DNA from: Streptomyces avermitilis MA-4680 = NBRC 14893
GTDB lineage: Bacteria > Actinomycetota > Actinomycetes > Streptomycetales > Streptomycetaceae
DNA: 64,000 bases
Reading direction: 5' to 3'
NCBI RefSeq assembly: GCF_000009765.2
Contig: NC_003155.5
Span: 2,604,001-2,668,000, forward strand
Part shown: positions 44,187-52,509 of the stretch, in pieces
Position numbering within the stretch: position 1 is the stretch's first letter
How the letters are laid out: every line of letters begins with the position of its first letter
Notes under the pieces: model-generated
Told to the model about the DNA's origin: nothing
The model's database searches: none
What the model saw: only the letters and a program-made list of their open reading frames with translations
Translations under genes and position numbers: made by a program

Positions 44187-45062
44187 GTGACCGCGGAGAC
44201 CGACTGGGGCGGCGCCCCCACCGTGCTGCGCATGATCCTCGGCAGACAGCTCGAGGAGCTGCGCACCCGGGCCGGCCGCACCTACGAGGAAGCGGCCGCG
44301 GCGATCGGGGTCAGCCACTCCACGATCCGCCGGATGGAATCCGCCAAGGTGGCCCGGCTCAGGCTCGCGGACGTCGAGAAACTGCTCCAGATCTACGGTG
44401 TGACGGACCAGCAGGAGATCGACACGTTCCTGAAGTCGGTCCGTGAGGCCAACAAGCGCGGCTGGTGGCACACCTACCGCGATGTGCTGCCGGACTGGTT
44501 CGCCGCGTATCTGAGCCTGGAGCAGGCGGCGCTCCAGATCCGGGCGTACGAGGCGCAGTTCGTCCACGGTCTGCTCCAGACGGAGGAGTACGCGCGGGCC
44601 CTGCTGAGCGCCGGAAACCCGCACGCCCCGGCCGAGGCGACCGAGCGCCGGGTCGCCCTGCGCATGCGCCGCCAGGAACTGCTGTCCCGCTCTGCGCCGC
44701 CCCGCCTGTGGGTGGTGATGGACGAGACCGTGCTGCGCTGGCCGGTCGGGGGCCCCACCGTGATGCGCGCCCAGATCGACCACCTGATCGCGCTCAACGC
44801 GCTGCCGCATGTGACCTTGCAGATCATGCCGTTCCGAAGCGGTCCGCATCCCGCGATGCGGGCCGGAGCGTTCCACGTCTTCCGGTTCAGGGCACGTGAG
44901 TTGCCGGACATCGTCTATCTGAGCGGCCTGGTGGGCGCTGTCTATCTGGACAAGAGCGACGATGTCGTGGTGTATCGCGAGGCCCTGGACCGGCTGGGCG
45001 CCCAGTCGGCGCCCGCCAGGAAGACCGAGGCTCTCCTCGGCGCGATACGCAAGGAGCTGTGA
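44187..45062 (+). CDS. WhiJ-like XRE family regulator (HTH + DUF5753)
   Basis: 291 residues from the GTG at 44187. An N-terminal XRE helix-turn-helix (residues 15-75; TYEEAAAAIGVSHSTIRRME) is followed by the DUF5753 domain (WFAAYLSLEQAALQIRAYEA, VHGLLQTEEYARALL, LPHVTLQIMPFRSGPHPAM). This is the architecture of WhiJ and its many Streptomyces paralogues, which pair with a small DUF397 protein. The DUF397 gene starts directly after its stop, so the partner is co-expressed. It likely represses the divergent ATPase gene or itself. Confidence 0.9.
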   Translation: MTAETDWGGAPTVLRMILGRQLEELRTRAGRTYEEAAAAIGVSHSTIRRMESAKVARLRLADVEKLLQIYGVTDQQEIDTFLKSVREANKRGWWHTYRDVLPDWFAAYLSLEQAALQIRAYEAQFVHGLLQTEEYARALLSAGNPHAPAEATERRVALRMRRQELLSRSAPPRLWVVMDETVLRWPVGGPTVMRAQIDHLIALNALPHVTLQIMPFRSGPHPAMRAGAFHVFRFRARELPDIVYLSGLVGAVYLDKSDDVVVYREALDRLGAQSAPARKTEALLGAIRKEL

Positions 45063-45314
45063 GTGCACCACCACATACGCGACGGCCACATACGCAACGG
45101 CATGCCGGCCCGGGATCTCGGCGCGCGCGGCTGGTCCAAACCGTGGAGCGACGACGCGGGAGGCGCCTGCCTGGAGGCGAAGAAGCTCGCCGACGGCCGG
45201 GTGGCGCTGCGTCAGTCCACCGACCCGGACAGCCCGGCCCTGGTCCTCACCCCCGCCGAGGTGGCTGGCTTCCTCGCGGGTGTGAAGAAGGGCGAAGCCG
45301 ACTTCCTCCTTTGA
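45063..45314 (+). CDS. DUF397 domain protein
   Basis: 83 residues starting with a GTG immediately after the regulator's stop (TGAGTG). The DUF397 signature is present: WSKPWSDDAGGACLEAKKLA, VALRQSTDPDSPALVLTPAE and a closing FLAGVKKGEAD. The N-terminal HHHIRDGHIRNG extension is unusual and His-rich. DUF397 proteins act as partners, possibly antagonists, of WhiJ-like regulators. Confidence 0.88.
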   Translation: MHHHIRDGHIRNGMPARDLGARGWSKPWSDDAGGACLEAKKLADGRVALRQSTDPDSPALVLTPAEVAGFLAGVKKGEADFLL

Positions 45315-45323
45315 TTTCTCTTA

Positions 45324-45391
45324 ACTTCTCTGGTGACTTCTCTGGTTCTCCTGCCTGGTCCCCTGTTTTTCCATGAACGTTCTTACGGAAC
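45324..45391 (+). promoter_or_regulatory. AT-rich leader with direct and inverted repeats before the methyltransferase
   Basis: ACTTCTCTGG occurs at 45324 and 45336 (12-base period). GAACGTTC at 45375 and GTTC-TTACG-GAAC at 45379-45391 are inverted repeats about 30 bases before the start codon. This is one of the few AT-rich stretches in the window and probably contains the methyltransferase promoter. Confidence 0.35.
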
Positions 45392-45417
45392 CTACGACTT
45401 GAATGGGAGGGGCGGCG

Positions 45418-46233
45418 TTGCCCGACAACGGATGGCCGGCCGACCGTATCGACACCGAGAGTGCGCACTCCGCGCGCATCTACGACTACATCATCGGCGG
45501 AAAAGACTACTACCCGGCCGACAAGGAGGCGGGTGACGCCATGTCCCGGGAGTGGCCCGCACTCCCGGTCCACATGCGGGCCAACCGCGACTGGATGAAC
45601 CGCGCGGTGGCCCATCTGGCGAAGGAGGCCGGGATACGCCAGTTCCTGGACATCGGAACCGGCATCCCCACCTCGCCCAACCTCCACGAGATCGCCCAGT
45701 CGGTGGCCCCCGAGTCCCGGGTCGTGTACGTGGACAACGACCCGATCGTCCTCACCCTCTCCCAGGGCCTGCTGGCCAGCACCCCCGAGGGCAGGACCGC
45801 GTACGTCGAGGCGGACATGCTCGACCCGGCGAGCATCCTGGATGCCCCGGAGCTGCGCGACACCTTGGATCTGACCCGGCCGGTCGCCCTGACGGTGATC
45901 GCGATCGTCCACTTCGTGCTGGACGAGGACGACGCGGTGGGCATCGTCCGCCGCCTCCTGGAGCCTCTCCCCTCGGGCAGCTATCTGGCCATGTCCATCG
46001 GCACCGCCGAGTTCGCGCCGCAGGAGGTGGGCCGGGTCGCCCGCGAGTACGCCGCCCGCAACATGCCCATGCGGCTGCGCACGCACGCGGAGGCCGAGGA
46101 GTTCTTCGAAGGCCTGGAGCTGGTGGAGCCGGGCATCGTCCAGGTGCACAAGTGGCACCCGGACGCCGCCACCGCCGACGGCATCCGGGACGAGGACATC
46201 GCGATGTACGGAGCGGTGGCCCGCAAGCCGTGA
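45418..46233 (+). CDS. SAM-dependent methyltransferase, PF04672 type
   Basis: 271 residues from the TTG at 45418, chosen because GGGAGGGG lies five bases upstream; an ATG at 45403 has no such signal. The start NGWPADRIDTESAHSARIYD and YIIGGKDYYPADKEAG are diagnostic of the actinobacterial family once called DUF574. The SAM site reads FLDIGTGIPTSPNLHEIA (motif I) and VVYVDNDPIVL (acidic residue for ribose). The substrate is not known; family members are often encoded near WhiJ-like or DUF397 genes, as here. Its 3' end is repeated downstream. Confidence 0.85.
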   Translation: MPDNGWPADRIDTESAHSARIYDYIIGGKDYYPADKEAGDAMSREWPALPVHMRANRDWMNRAVAHLAKEAGIRQFLDIGTGIPTSPNLHEIAQSVAPESRVVYVDNDPIVLTLSQGLLASTPEGRTAYVEADMLDPASILDAPELRDTLDLTRPVALTVIAIVHFVLDEDDAVGIVRRLLEPLPSGSYLAMSIGTAEFAPQEVGRVAREYAARNMPMRLRTHAEAEEFFEGLELVEPGIVQVHKWHPDAATADGIRDEDIAMYGAVARKP

Positions 46234-46289
46234 CCCGCCGCTGCAAGCCGTGACCCGCAGACCGTGAGCCGCGGCAAGCCGTGAGCCGC
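46223..46289. repeat. Direct repeats derived from the methyltransferase 3' end
   Basis: GCAAGCCGTGACCCGC occurs at 46223 (where CCGTGA includes the stop codon) and at 46243; a degenerate copy lies near 46260 and GCAAGCCGTGAGCCGC at 46274. Four copies in 67 bases, running into the terminator. Confidence 0.75.
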
Positions 46290-46291
46290 GT

Positions 46292-46329
46292 CTGCCGCCG
46301 GGGCCCGTTCGAACGGGTCCCGGCGGCAG
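46292..46329. terminator. Bidirectional terminator
   Basis: CTGCCGCCGGGGCCCGTTC is followed by its reverse complement with one G-U pair, a 19-bp stem, between the convergent methyltransferase and betaine-binding genes. Confidence 0.8.
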
Positions 46330-46338
46330 CGACGGACG

Positions 46339-47307
46339 TCAGTCCAGGCCGGCCGACGTCAGCCAGGCCTTGGCGACGTCCAGCGGGTCCTTGTTCTGGA
46401 GCTGCACCTCGGCGTCCATCTTCAGCAGTGCCACCGTGTCGAGCTTGGCGGAGACCGCGTTCAGCGTGTCGGCGCCCTTCTGGGAGAGCCCCGACTTGTA
46501 GACCAGCGGCTGCACGTTCTCGAACCCGAAGAGGTTCTTCGGGTCCTGGAGGACCACGAACTTCTCCTTGGTGATGGTCGGGTCCGTGGTGAAGAGGTCC
46601 GCGGCCTGCACCGTGTTCTTCTTCAGCGCCGCCTGGGTCAGCGAGCCACCGGCGTCCAGGGCCTTGAACGACTTGAAGTTCAGCCCGTACACGGACTTCA
46701 GGCCCACCAGGCCCTGCTGTCGGGTCTGGAACTCCGGAGAGGCACCGATGGCCAGGTCGGGGGCGATGTCCTTGAGGTCCGCGATGCTGGACTCGGAGGT
46801 GAGGTGGTACTTCTTGGCGGTGGCGGCGTTGACGGTGACGGAGTCCTTGTCCTGCGCGGGCGCCGGGTCGAGCAGCTTCAGCTTCGAGTCGAGCTTGGCG
46901 TTGATCGCGGCGGTCGTGGTGGCGACCGTCTTCGGCGTGGCCTTGGAGTCCAGGTAGGCGAGGAGCGCGCCGTTGTACTCCGGCAGCACGGTGAGAGAGC
47001 CGTTCTTGAGCAGACCGTAAGTGGTCTCGCGGCTGCCGATGTTCGGCTTGTAGGTGACCTTGATGCCCTTGGCCTTCAGGGCCTCGCCGTAGATGTCGGC
47101 GATCAGGATGCTCTCGGCGAAGTTGTTCGAGCCGACGACGACGCTGTCGCCGCCCGCCTTGTCGCCCGAGAGCGGGTCGGACTCTTCGCCGGAGGACGAC
47201 GAACACCCCGCACATGCCGCCAGGAGCGCCGCCGTGGCGGCGAGCGCGACGGCTGCCGCGCCGGGGTTTCTCGTCCTTGACCTGCTGCTCTTCGCGGTAG
47301 AAGTCAC
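46339..47307 (-). CDS. Glycine betaine/osmoprotectant ABC substrate-binding lipoprotein
   Basis: 322 residues from the GTG at 47307, with GGAA upstream; an ATG at 47343 has no ribosome site. Signal peptide with lipobox (LAATAALLAACAGC). The mature domain is of the OpuAC type: VVVGSNNFAESILIADIYGE, IGSRETTYGLLKNGSLTVLP, EYNGALLAYLD and a C-terminal VALLKMDAEVQLQNKDP-DVAKAWL. It should bind betaine, choline or a related osmoprotectant outside the membrane. Its ATPase and permeases are not next to it but at 51841-54352 on the same strand, with a conservon of the opposite strand in between. Confidence 0.87.
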   Translation of the reverse strand: MTSTAKSSRSRTRNPGAAAVALAATAALLAACAGCSSSSGEESDPLSGDKAGGDSVVVGSNNFAESILIADIYGEALKAKGIKVTYKPNIGSRETTYGLLKNGSLTVLPEYNGALLAYLDSKATPKTVATTTAAINAKLDSKLKLLDPAPAQDKDSVTVNAATAKKYHLTSESSIADLKDIAPDLAIGASPEFQTRQQGLVGLKSVYGLNFKSFKALDAGGSLTQAALKKNTVQAADLFTTDPTITKEKFVVLQDPKNLFGFENVQPLVYKSGLSQKGADTLNAVSAKLDTVALLKMDAEVQLQNKDPLDVAKAWLTSAGLD

Positions 47308-47688
47308 AATTCCCGTTCCGGGCTCGGATGGTGTGGGGAGCATGGAGATGGCGGGGTGCGCGGAAGTCCGGCACCTTTGTCTACTGATCCAATCCAGCCG
47401 GTTCTCGGTCGGTCAAGAGGATTCTGGTCACCGATTGGCCTCAATGCGTGGCCGGTTGTGAACGACTGGTGGACGCTCTGCCGATGAGTCGCAGACGCTT
47501 TGTAATGGATTCTTGACGTGGGGTGGCCGAATCGGGGGTCTGAAGAGGCGGTAGTCTCGCCCGAGTTGGCGACAAGGCACAGCGGCGTGCGGGGGCCGCC
47601 GTCTTCCGAACGTTCTGTCGCGGCCCCAGTCGATGAATACGGTCTCGTGAACCTTCGCGCGCCGTGGTCCGCCCACGAAGGAGGCTCG
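47308..47688. other. 381-base divergent region between betaine-binding gene and conservon 1
   Basis: It must hold both promoters. I see TTGACC on the minus strand near 47415 and TTGACG on the plus strand near 47513, but neither has a convincing -10 at the right distance. GGAGG at 47680 is the ribosome site of the conservon. Confidence 0.4.
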
Positions 47689-50274
47689 GTGTCCACGAAC
47701 AAGGTGGACGCGCCGACCCGGCCGGCCCCGTCGCCGAACCCGGGCGGCACCGGCGGTTTCGCCGCCCGCTGGCCGTTCAGGCGCAAGCTCAACGCCCTCG
47801 TCGGCGTACCGCTGGCCGTGGTCGCCGCGTTGCTCTGCTACCTCATCACCGACCAGGTGGACCAGGCGCGCAGCGCGGCCGCCGCCGCCCAACTGGTCCG
47901 CGACAGCGCGCAGGTCGCCGACCTCGTCGACCGGGTGGAGAACGAGCACCAGCAGGCCGTCCTGCTCTCCGTGCGCTACGAGGCCGCCGCCGGCGCCGAC
48001 GCCCGGCCCGCGCTCACCTCCTACCGCAGGGCCCAGGCCGCCGTGGACGCGCAGGTCGACAAGGTGCGCGGCACGTTCGGCGACCGGCTGCCCGACACGG
48101 AGGCGCAGGCCCTCAAGGAGATCAACGGCCTGGGCAGCCTGCGCGGCACCATCGAGGAGGGCTACCTGCCCGCCGACAACATCGACCCGGCCTACACCAA
48201 CGCCGCCAAGGGGCTGCTCGACGGCCTCGGACTCGACCGCAACGCCGCCCTCGCCGCCACCTTCACCGGCAATCTGCTGGACTCCCTGCTGCGCGCCGAC
48301 GCCGCCCACAGCTCCTTCGAGACCAGCGTGTTCTCGGCGACGACCGGTGACTCCAACGCGCTCATCGAGTTCACCAACGCCGTGGGCTCCTACGAGCTGT
48401 ACACGTACCAGGCGGACCGCTTCGCCCGGTTCGCCACCGAGCGGCAGGCGGACGAACTCTCCGGGATCGAGCACAGCACGGCGCAGCGGGAGATCGCCGA
48501 GGCGTACGCCGAGCTCCAGATCGACCCCAGCGGACTCCAGGCGAACACGCCGTCCCGGATCCGCGCGGCGTTCGCGGACGCCCTGCGCGACTACCCGGCT
48601 TATCCGAAGCAGGCCGAGAGCCGGCTGAAGATCGCCGCCTCGCTCATCGGCCAGATCGCCGACCGCGCCGACGACGCGTCCAGCGAGGCCTGGTGGCGGG
48701 CCGGTCTGCTGCTGGCCGCGGCTCTGCTCGGCTTCGTCCTGTGGCTCGCCTTCTCGGTGGCGGTCCGGCGGTCGGTCGTACGGCCGGTGGAGGCTCTCAC
48801 CGATGCCGCGCAGGAGGTCTTCGACATCACCAGCCGGGAACTCGCCCGGGTGGCCGACGACGACGCCGAGGACCTGGGCCCGCTCCGGCTGCGCGAGGTG
48901 CCCGTCCCCGTACGGGACGAGATCGGCGAACTCGCCGAGGCCTTCAACCACGTGCAGTCCACCGCGGCCGCCCTGCTGGAGCGCCAGGTGCTCAGCCGTC
49001 GCAACGTCGCCGAGATGTTCGGCAACGTCGGCCGCCGGGTCAGCAACCTCACCACACGGCAGCTCGCCCTCATCGACGCCGTCGAACGCGGCGAGACCGA
49101 CCCCGCGCTGCTCGACCGGCTGTACCGCATCGACCACATCGCGGTCCGGCTGCGGCGCAACGCCGACAGCCTCATGCTGCTGGCCGGCATCCGCGAGACC
49201 GTGCTGGACTCCGGCCCCACCGCGCTCACCAACGTGGTGCGCGCCGCGCTCGGCCAGATCGAGGGCTATCAGCGCGTCCGGCTGCGCGCCGAGACCGAGG
49301 TCATGGTGGAGCCCGACATCATCGGCGACCTGACGCTGATGGTGGCCGAACTCCTGGAGAACGCCGTCGCGTTCTCGCCCGTGGGCAGCCCCGTCGAGGT
49401 GGCGGTGCGCGGGACCGGTGGCGACGGCGCGCTGATCGAGATCGCCGACCACGGTCTGGGCATGAGCGCCGAGCGCCTCGACGAGGAGAACGCCCGGTTG
49501 ATCCGCCGCGAGCGCCTGGACCTGGTGCCGACCAAGGTGCTCGGCCTCTTCGTGGTCGGCAGCCTCGCCCGGCGCTGGGACGTCGGGGTGACGCTGTCCC
49601 GCACCCCCGGCGGCGGTGTCACGGCCGAGGCCGTCATCCCGTCCACACTGCTGCTGGCGATGAGCCCGCTCAACGTCCCGGCCGCGGTGGCAACAGCCCC
49701 GGCCGCTGCCACCGTCGAACCGGGGCCCGCCACTCCTTCCTCGCCCGCCACCTCGTCCTCGTCCGCCGCCGCCACCCTGCCCCGGCACGGCGAGACCGAG
49801 TCCCGGCCGGGCGCGCTGCCCCGGCGGGTGCCCCGGCGCGAGACGGCGCCCGCGGAGAAGGCGGAGGAGACGGAGGACAGGGAGGAGGCGGAGGAGACAG
49901 CCTCGGGCACGGCGCCGGCGCTCCAGGACCGCACCGAGCGGACGCTCCTCCCCCACGACGACACCGGCGCGGCCCGCCCGCTGCGCCGCCGGGTCCGCGG
50001 GGCCACCCTCCGCACCACGGCCGCCGAGGCCGCCCAGCAGGCGGCGCACGGCCCCGCCCGGCCCGCCGACGCGCACGAGGTCCGCTCCGCGCTCGAGGAG
50101 TTCGAGGCCGCCGTGGAGCGCGCACACCGGGACAGCGGGACCGGCACCCCGGCCCCGGCCCCGCAGCCGACACCCGACCAGAACTACCAGAACCACCAGA
50201 GCGACCAGAGCGACCAGCGTCATCAGAACCACCAGAGTCATCAGAACCACCTCCCGGAAGGAGCGGAGCAGTGA
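47689..50274 (+). CDS. cvnA: CvnA: conservon sensor histidine kinase-like protein (conservon 1)
   Basis: 861 residues from the GTG at 47689, four bases after GGAGG. TM1 (residues 29-52, ALVGVPLAVVAALLCYLI), a 280-residue extracellular NIT-like sensor, TM2 near residue 335 (GLLLAAALLGFVLWLAFSVA), a HAMP linker, then an ATPase domain: LMVAELLENAVAFSPVG at about 549, IADHGLGMSAERLDEEN and VLGLFVVGSLARRWDVGVTL. There is no clear phospho-accepting His. CvnA proteins form a membrane complex with CvnB-D. The tail (657-861) is Pro/Ala/Glu-rich and ends in a His/Gln/Asn-rich repeat (HQNHQSHQNH). The stop overlaps cvnB. Confidence 0.88.
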   Translation: MSTNKVDAPTRPAPSPNPGGTGGFAARWPFRRKLNALVGVPLAVVAALLCYLITDQVDQARSAAAAAQLVRDSAQVADLVDRVENEHQQAVLLSVRYEAAAGADARPALTSYRRAQAAVDAQVDKVRGTFGDRLPDTEAQALKEINGLGSLRGTIEEGYLPADNIDPAYTNAAKGLLDGLGLDRNAALAATFTGNLLDSLLRADAAHSSFETSVFSATTGDSNALIEFTNAVGSYELYTYQADRFARFATERQADELSGIEHSTAQREIAEAYAELQIDPSGLQANTPSRIRAAFADALRDYPAYPKQAESRLKIAASLIGQIADRADDASSEAWWRAGLLLAAALLGFVLWLAFSVAVRRSVVRPVEALTDAAQEVFDITSRELARVADDDAEDLGPLRLREVPVPVRDEIGELAEAFNHVQSTAAALLERQVLSRRNVAEMFGNVGRRVSNLTTRQLALIDAVERGETDPALLDRLYRIDHIAVRLRRNADSLMLLAGIRETVLDSGPTALTNVVRAALGQIEGYQRVRLRAETEVMVEPDIIGDLTLMVAELLENAVAFSPVGSPVEVAVRGTGGDGALIEIADHGLGMSAERLDEENARLIRRERLDLVPTKVLGLFVVGSLARRWDVGVTLSRTPGGGVTAEAVIPSTLLLAMSPLNVPAAVATAPAAATVEPGPATPSSPATSSSSAAATLPRHGETESRPGALPRRVPRRETAPAEKAEETEDREEAEETASGTAPALQDRTERTLLPHDDTGAARPLRRRVRGATLRTTAAEAAQQAAHGPARPADAHEVRSALEEFEAAVERAHRDSGTGTPAPAPQPTPDQNYQNHQSDQSDQRHQNHQSHQNHLPEGAEQ

Positions 50275-50747
50275 GCACGTCGACAGGTGACACTCCGGCG
50301 GGAGGCACCACGCCCGCCGAACTGCGCGCCGCAGCAGCCGACTTCACGTGGCTCCTCAACCGATTCGCGACCGAGACCGCGGGCGTCGTCGACGCCATCG
50401 CCGTCTCCTCCGACGGGCTGCTCATCGCCGTTTCCGAGCTGCGTGAGCACGCCGACTCCGAACGGCTGGCCGCCATCGTCTCCGGTATCACCAGCCTGGC
50501 CGCCGGAGCCTCCGGCAACTACGGCCTGGGCGGCCTCAACAAGGTCATCATCGACCTGGAGGGCGGCCACGTCCTGGTCTCCGCGATCGGCAGCGGCGCG
50601 GTGCTCGGCGTGGTCACCGACAAGGAGGCCAAGCTCGGCAACATCGCGTACGAGATGACGCTGTTCGCCAACCGGGCCGGCGCCGCGCTCAGCCCCCAAC
50701 TCGTGCTCGAACTGAAGAACTCCGTCGGCGTCACGTCGACGGGGTGA
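50271..50747 (+). CDS. cvnB: CvnB: roadblock/LC7 domain protein (conservon 1)
   Basis: 158 residues from the GTG at 50271, overlapping the cvnA stop (GTGA), with GGAAGGAG upstream. The roadblock/LC7 fold is recognised from DFTWLLNRFATETAGVVDAI, SSDGLLIAVSE and VLVSAIGSGAVLGVV. In bacteria such proteins act as scaffolds or GTPase-activating partners of small GTPases; here the partner is CvnD. Cytoplasmic, membrane-associated through CvnA. Confidence 0.9.
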   Translation: MSTSTGDTPAGGTTPAELRAAAADFTWLLNRFATETAGVVDAIAVSSDGLLIAVSELREHADSERLAAIVSGITSLAAGASGNYGLGGLNKVIIDLEGGHVLVSAIGSGAVLGVVTDKEAKLGNIAYEMTLFANRAGAALSPQLVLELKNSVGVTSTG

Positions 50748-50780
50748 CCGGCACCGTCCGGTCGAGGAAGGACACAGCTC

Positions 50781-51221
50781 ATGGCGGACGGCCGTACTCC
50801 GGCCGGCGAGGACCGCTTCACGGCCCCGGGTCCCGACCCGGTCGGCCCCGCCCCCGCCGTGCGGCCGTTCCTGGTCACCGCGGGCCGGGTGGCGGGCACC
50901 AGGTCCGGCCCGCCGATCCCGGTCGAGACCCAGGTGGTGGCCACCGCCGAGGGTCTCGACCAGCTCGACCGGCTCTCGTTCGAGCAGCACGACATCGTTG
51001 CCGCGTGCCGGCAGCCGCAGTCCATCGCGGAGCTCGCGGCCCGGCTGCGGCTGCACCTCAACGTGGTCCGCGTCCTGGCCGAGGACCTGCGCTCCGAAGG
51101 ACGGCTGTCGGTGTACCTTCCGAACCCCGGCATCACCCAGGACGCGTCCGTACTGCGAAGGGTTATCGATGGTCTCCGCGCCATCCCCGACTCCCGGGGG
51201 GTACTCCGTGACACCGACTGA
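50781..51221 (+). CDS. cvnC: CvnC: DUF742 protein (conservon 1)
   Basis: 146 residues. DUF742 signature: VRPFLVTAGRVAGTRSGPPI, FEQHDIVAACRQPQSIAELA, LRLHLNVVRVLAEDL. The C-terminal part looks like a winged helix. Its role in the complex is unknown. The last 14 bases overlap the start of cvnD. Confidence 0.9.
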   Translation: MADGRTPAGEDRFTAPGPDPVGPAPAVRPFLVTAGRVAGTRSGPPIPVETQVVATAEGLDQLDRLSFEQHDIVAACRQPQSIAELAARLRLHLNVVRVLAEDLRSEGRLSVYLPNPGITQDASVLRRVIDGLRAIPDSRGVLRDTD

Positions 51222-51783
51222 ACAGGCCGCCGTACGGCCGCCGCTGCCGGTCAAGATGGTGATCGCGGGCGGCTTCGGCGTGGGCAAGACCACCGCCGTC
51301 GGCTCGATTTCCGAGATCGTCCCGCTGACCACCGAGGCGGCCATCACCGAGGTCGCGGCGGGCGTCGACGACCTCACCCACACCCCGCGCAAGACCACGA
51401 CCACGGTCGCCATGGACTTCGGCTGCATCACCATCGACCCGACGCTGAAGCTCTATCTGTTCGGTACGCCGGGGCAGGACCGGTTCGGGTTCATGTGGGA
51501 CGACCTGGTCGAGGGTGCGGTCGGCGGGCTCGTCATCGTCGACACGCGGCGGCTCGACGACTGCTACGCGGCCGTCGACTACTTCGAGCACAAGCAGATC
51601 CCGTTCGCCGTCGCCCTCAACGCCTTCGACGGCAGGATCGAGCATGATCTCGACGAGGTCCGCTGGGCGCTCGACGTCGCCGAGCGCGTCCCCGTCGTCG
51701 TCTTCGACGCCCGGGAACGCGGCTCGGTCCGCGACGCGCTGCTCGTCGTACTGGAACTGGCGCTGGCCCGCACCGGGGCATGA
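51208..51783 (+). CDS. cvnD: CvnD: small Ras-like GTPase (conservon 1)
   Basis: 191 residues from the GTG at 51208. P-loop IAGGFGVGKTTAVGSISE, the switch II/G3 region LYLFGTPGQDRFGFMWDD, and a G4 region VALNAFDG in place of the canonical NKxD. The missing NKxD is usual for this GTPase group, related to MglA. It switches the conservon output; the effector is unknown. Followed by a strong terminator. Confidence 0.92.
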   Translation: MTPTEQAAVRPPLPVKMVIAGGFGVGKTTAVGSISEIVPLTTEAAITEVAAGVDDLTHTPRKTTTTVAMDFGCITIDPTLKLYLFGTPGQDRFGFMWDDLVEGAVGGLVIVDTRRLDDCYAAVDYFEHKQIPFAVALNAFDGRIEHDLDEVRWALDVAERVPVVVFDARERGSVRDALLVVLELALARTGA

Positions 51784-51789
51784 CGCGCC

Positions 51790-51824
51790 GCGGGCCCGGG
51801 ACGCAGGATCCGTCCCGGGCCCGC
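51790..51824. terminator. Bidirectional terminator after conservon 1
   Basis: GCGGGCCCGGGACG and CGTCCCGGGCCCGC form a perfect 14-bp stem with a 7-base loop, between cvnD and the convergent permease gene. Confidence 0.85.
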
Positions 51825-51840
51825 CCCCACGTCGTCGTGC

Positions 51841-52509
51841 TCAGCCGCTCCTGCGCACCCCGGGCGACACGGCGACCCGGTTGACCGTCCAGAACAGCCC
51901 GAGGGTGACCAGGGCCATCACGGCCACCAGCGTGGCTCCGCCGACCACCTTCTCGTAGTTGCGCTGGTAGAGGCCGTCCACGATGTAGCGCCCGAGGCCG
52001 CCGAGGCTGACGTAGGCGGCGATGGTGGCCGTCGAGACGATCTGGATGGCCGCCGACCTGAGGCCGCTCAGGATCAGCGGCAGCGCCACCGGCACCTCGA
52101 CCTGGAACAGGATCTTCGCCTCGTGCATGCCCAGGCCCCGGGCGGCGTCGACCGGCGACGGGTCGACGGAGCGCATCGCCTCGTAGGTGGTCACCAGGAT
52201 CGGCGGCACGGCGAGCACGACCAGCGGGATCATCACGGGCAGCAGCCCGAGGCCGAGCAGGACGAACATCAGCACCAGCAGGCCGAAGCTGGGCAGCGCC
52301 CGGGCGGCGGTGGCGAGGAACGCGAGCGCGTTGCCGCCACGCCCGGTGTGCCCGGTCAGCAGCCCCACCGGCAGCCCGATCGCGGCGGCGATGCCGAGGG
52401 CCATCAGCGAGTACTGGATGTGCTCCAGGAGCCGGCGCGGGATGCCGTCGTAGCCGTGCCAGTGGGCGCTGTCGCTGAAGAAGGCGTTGATGAAGTGCAG
52501 TACGTTCAC
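51841..52509 (-). CDS. Betaine-type ABC permease (OpuCD/OpuCB-like)
   Basis: 222 residues, GTG start overlapping the previous stop (GTGA). About six TM segments; the EAA loop reads SPVDAARGLGMHEAKILFQV near residue 120. RALPSFGLLVLMFVLLGLGL is typical of the osmoprotectant permeases. It pairs with the next permease to form the channel. Last gene of the ATPase-permease-permease operon; the binding protein is encoded 4.5 kb away at 46339-47307. Confidence 0.88.
   Translation of the reverse strand: MNVLHFINAFFSDSAHWHGYDGIPRRLLEHIQYSLMALGIAAAIGLPVGLLTGHTGRGGNALAFLATAARALPSFGLLVLMFVLLGLGLLPVMIPLVVLAVPPILVTTYEAMRSVDPSPVDAARGLGMHEAKILFQVEVPVALPLILSGLRSAAIQIVSTATIAAYVSLGGLGRYIVDGLYQRNYEKVVGGATLVAVMALVTLGLFWTVNRVAVSPGVRRSG

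Noticed and set aside
45375..45391. GAACGTTC / GTTC-N5-GAAC as a LexA box
   Set aside because: The actinobacterial SOS box is GAAC-N4-GTTC with defined flanks; the arms here have the wrong orientation or no spacer.
42843..46233. WhiJ-like cluster plus methyltransferase as an anti-phage defence island
   Set aside because: The regulator, DUF397 and ATPase trio is a common developmental-type set in Streptomyces, and the methyltransferase lacks DNA methylase target motifs such as DPPY.
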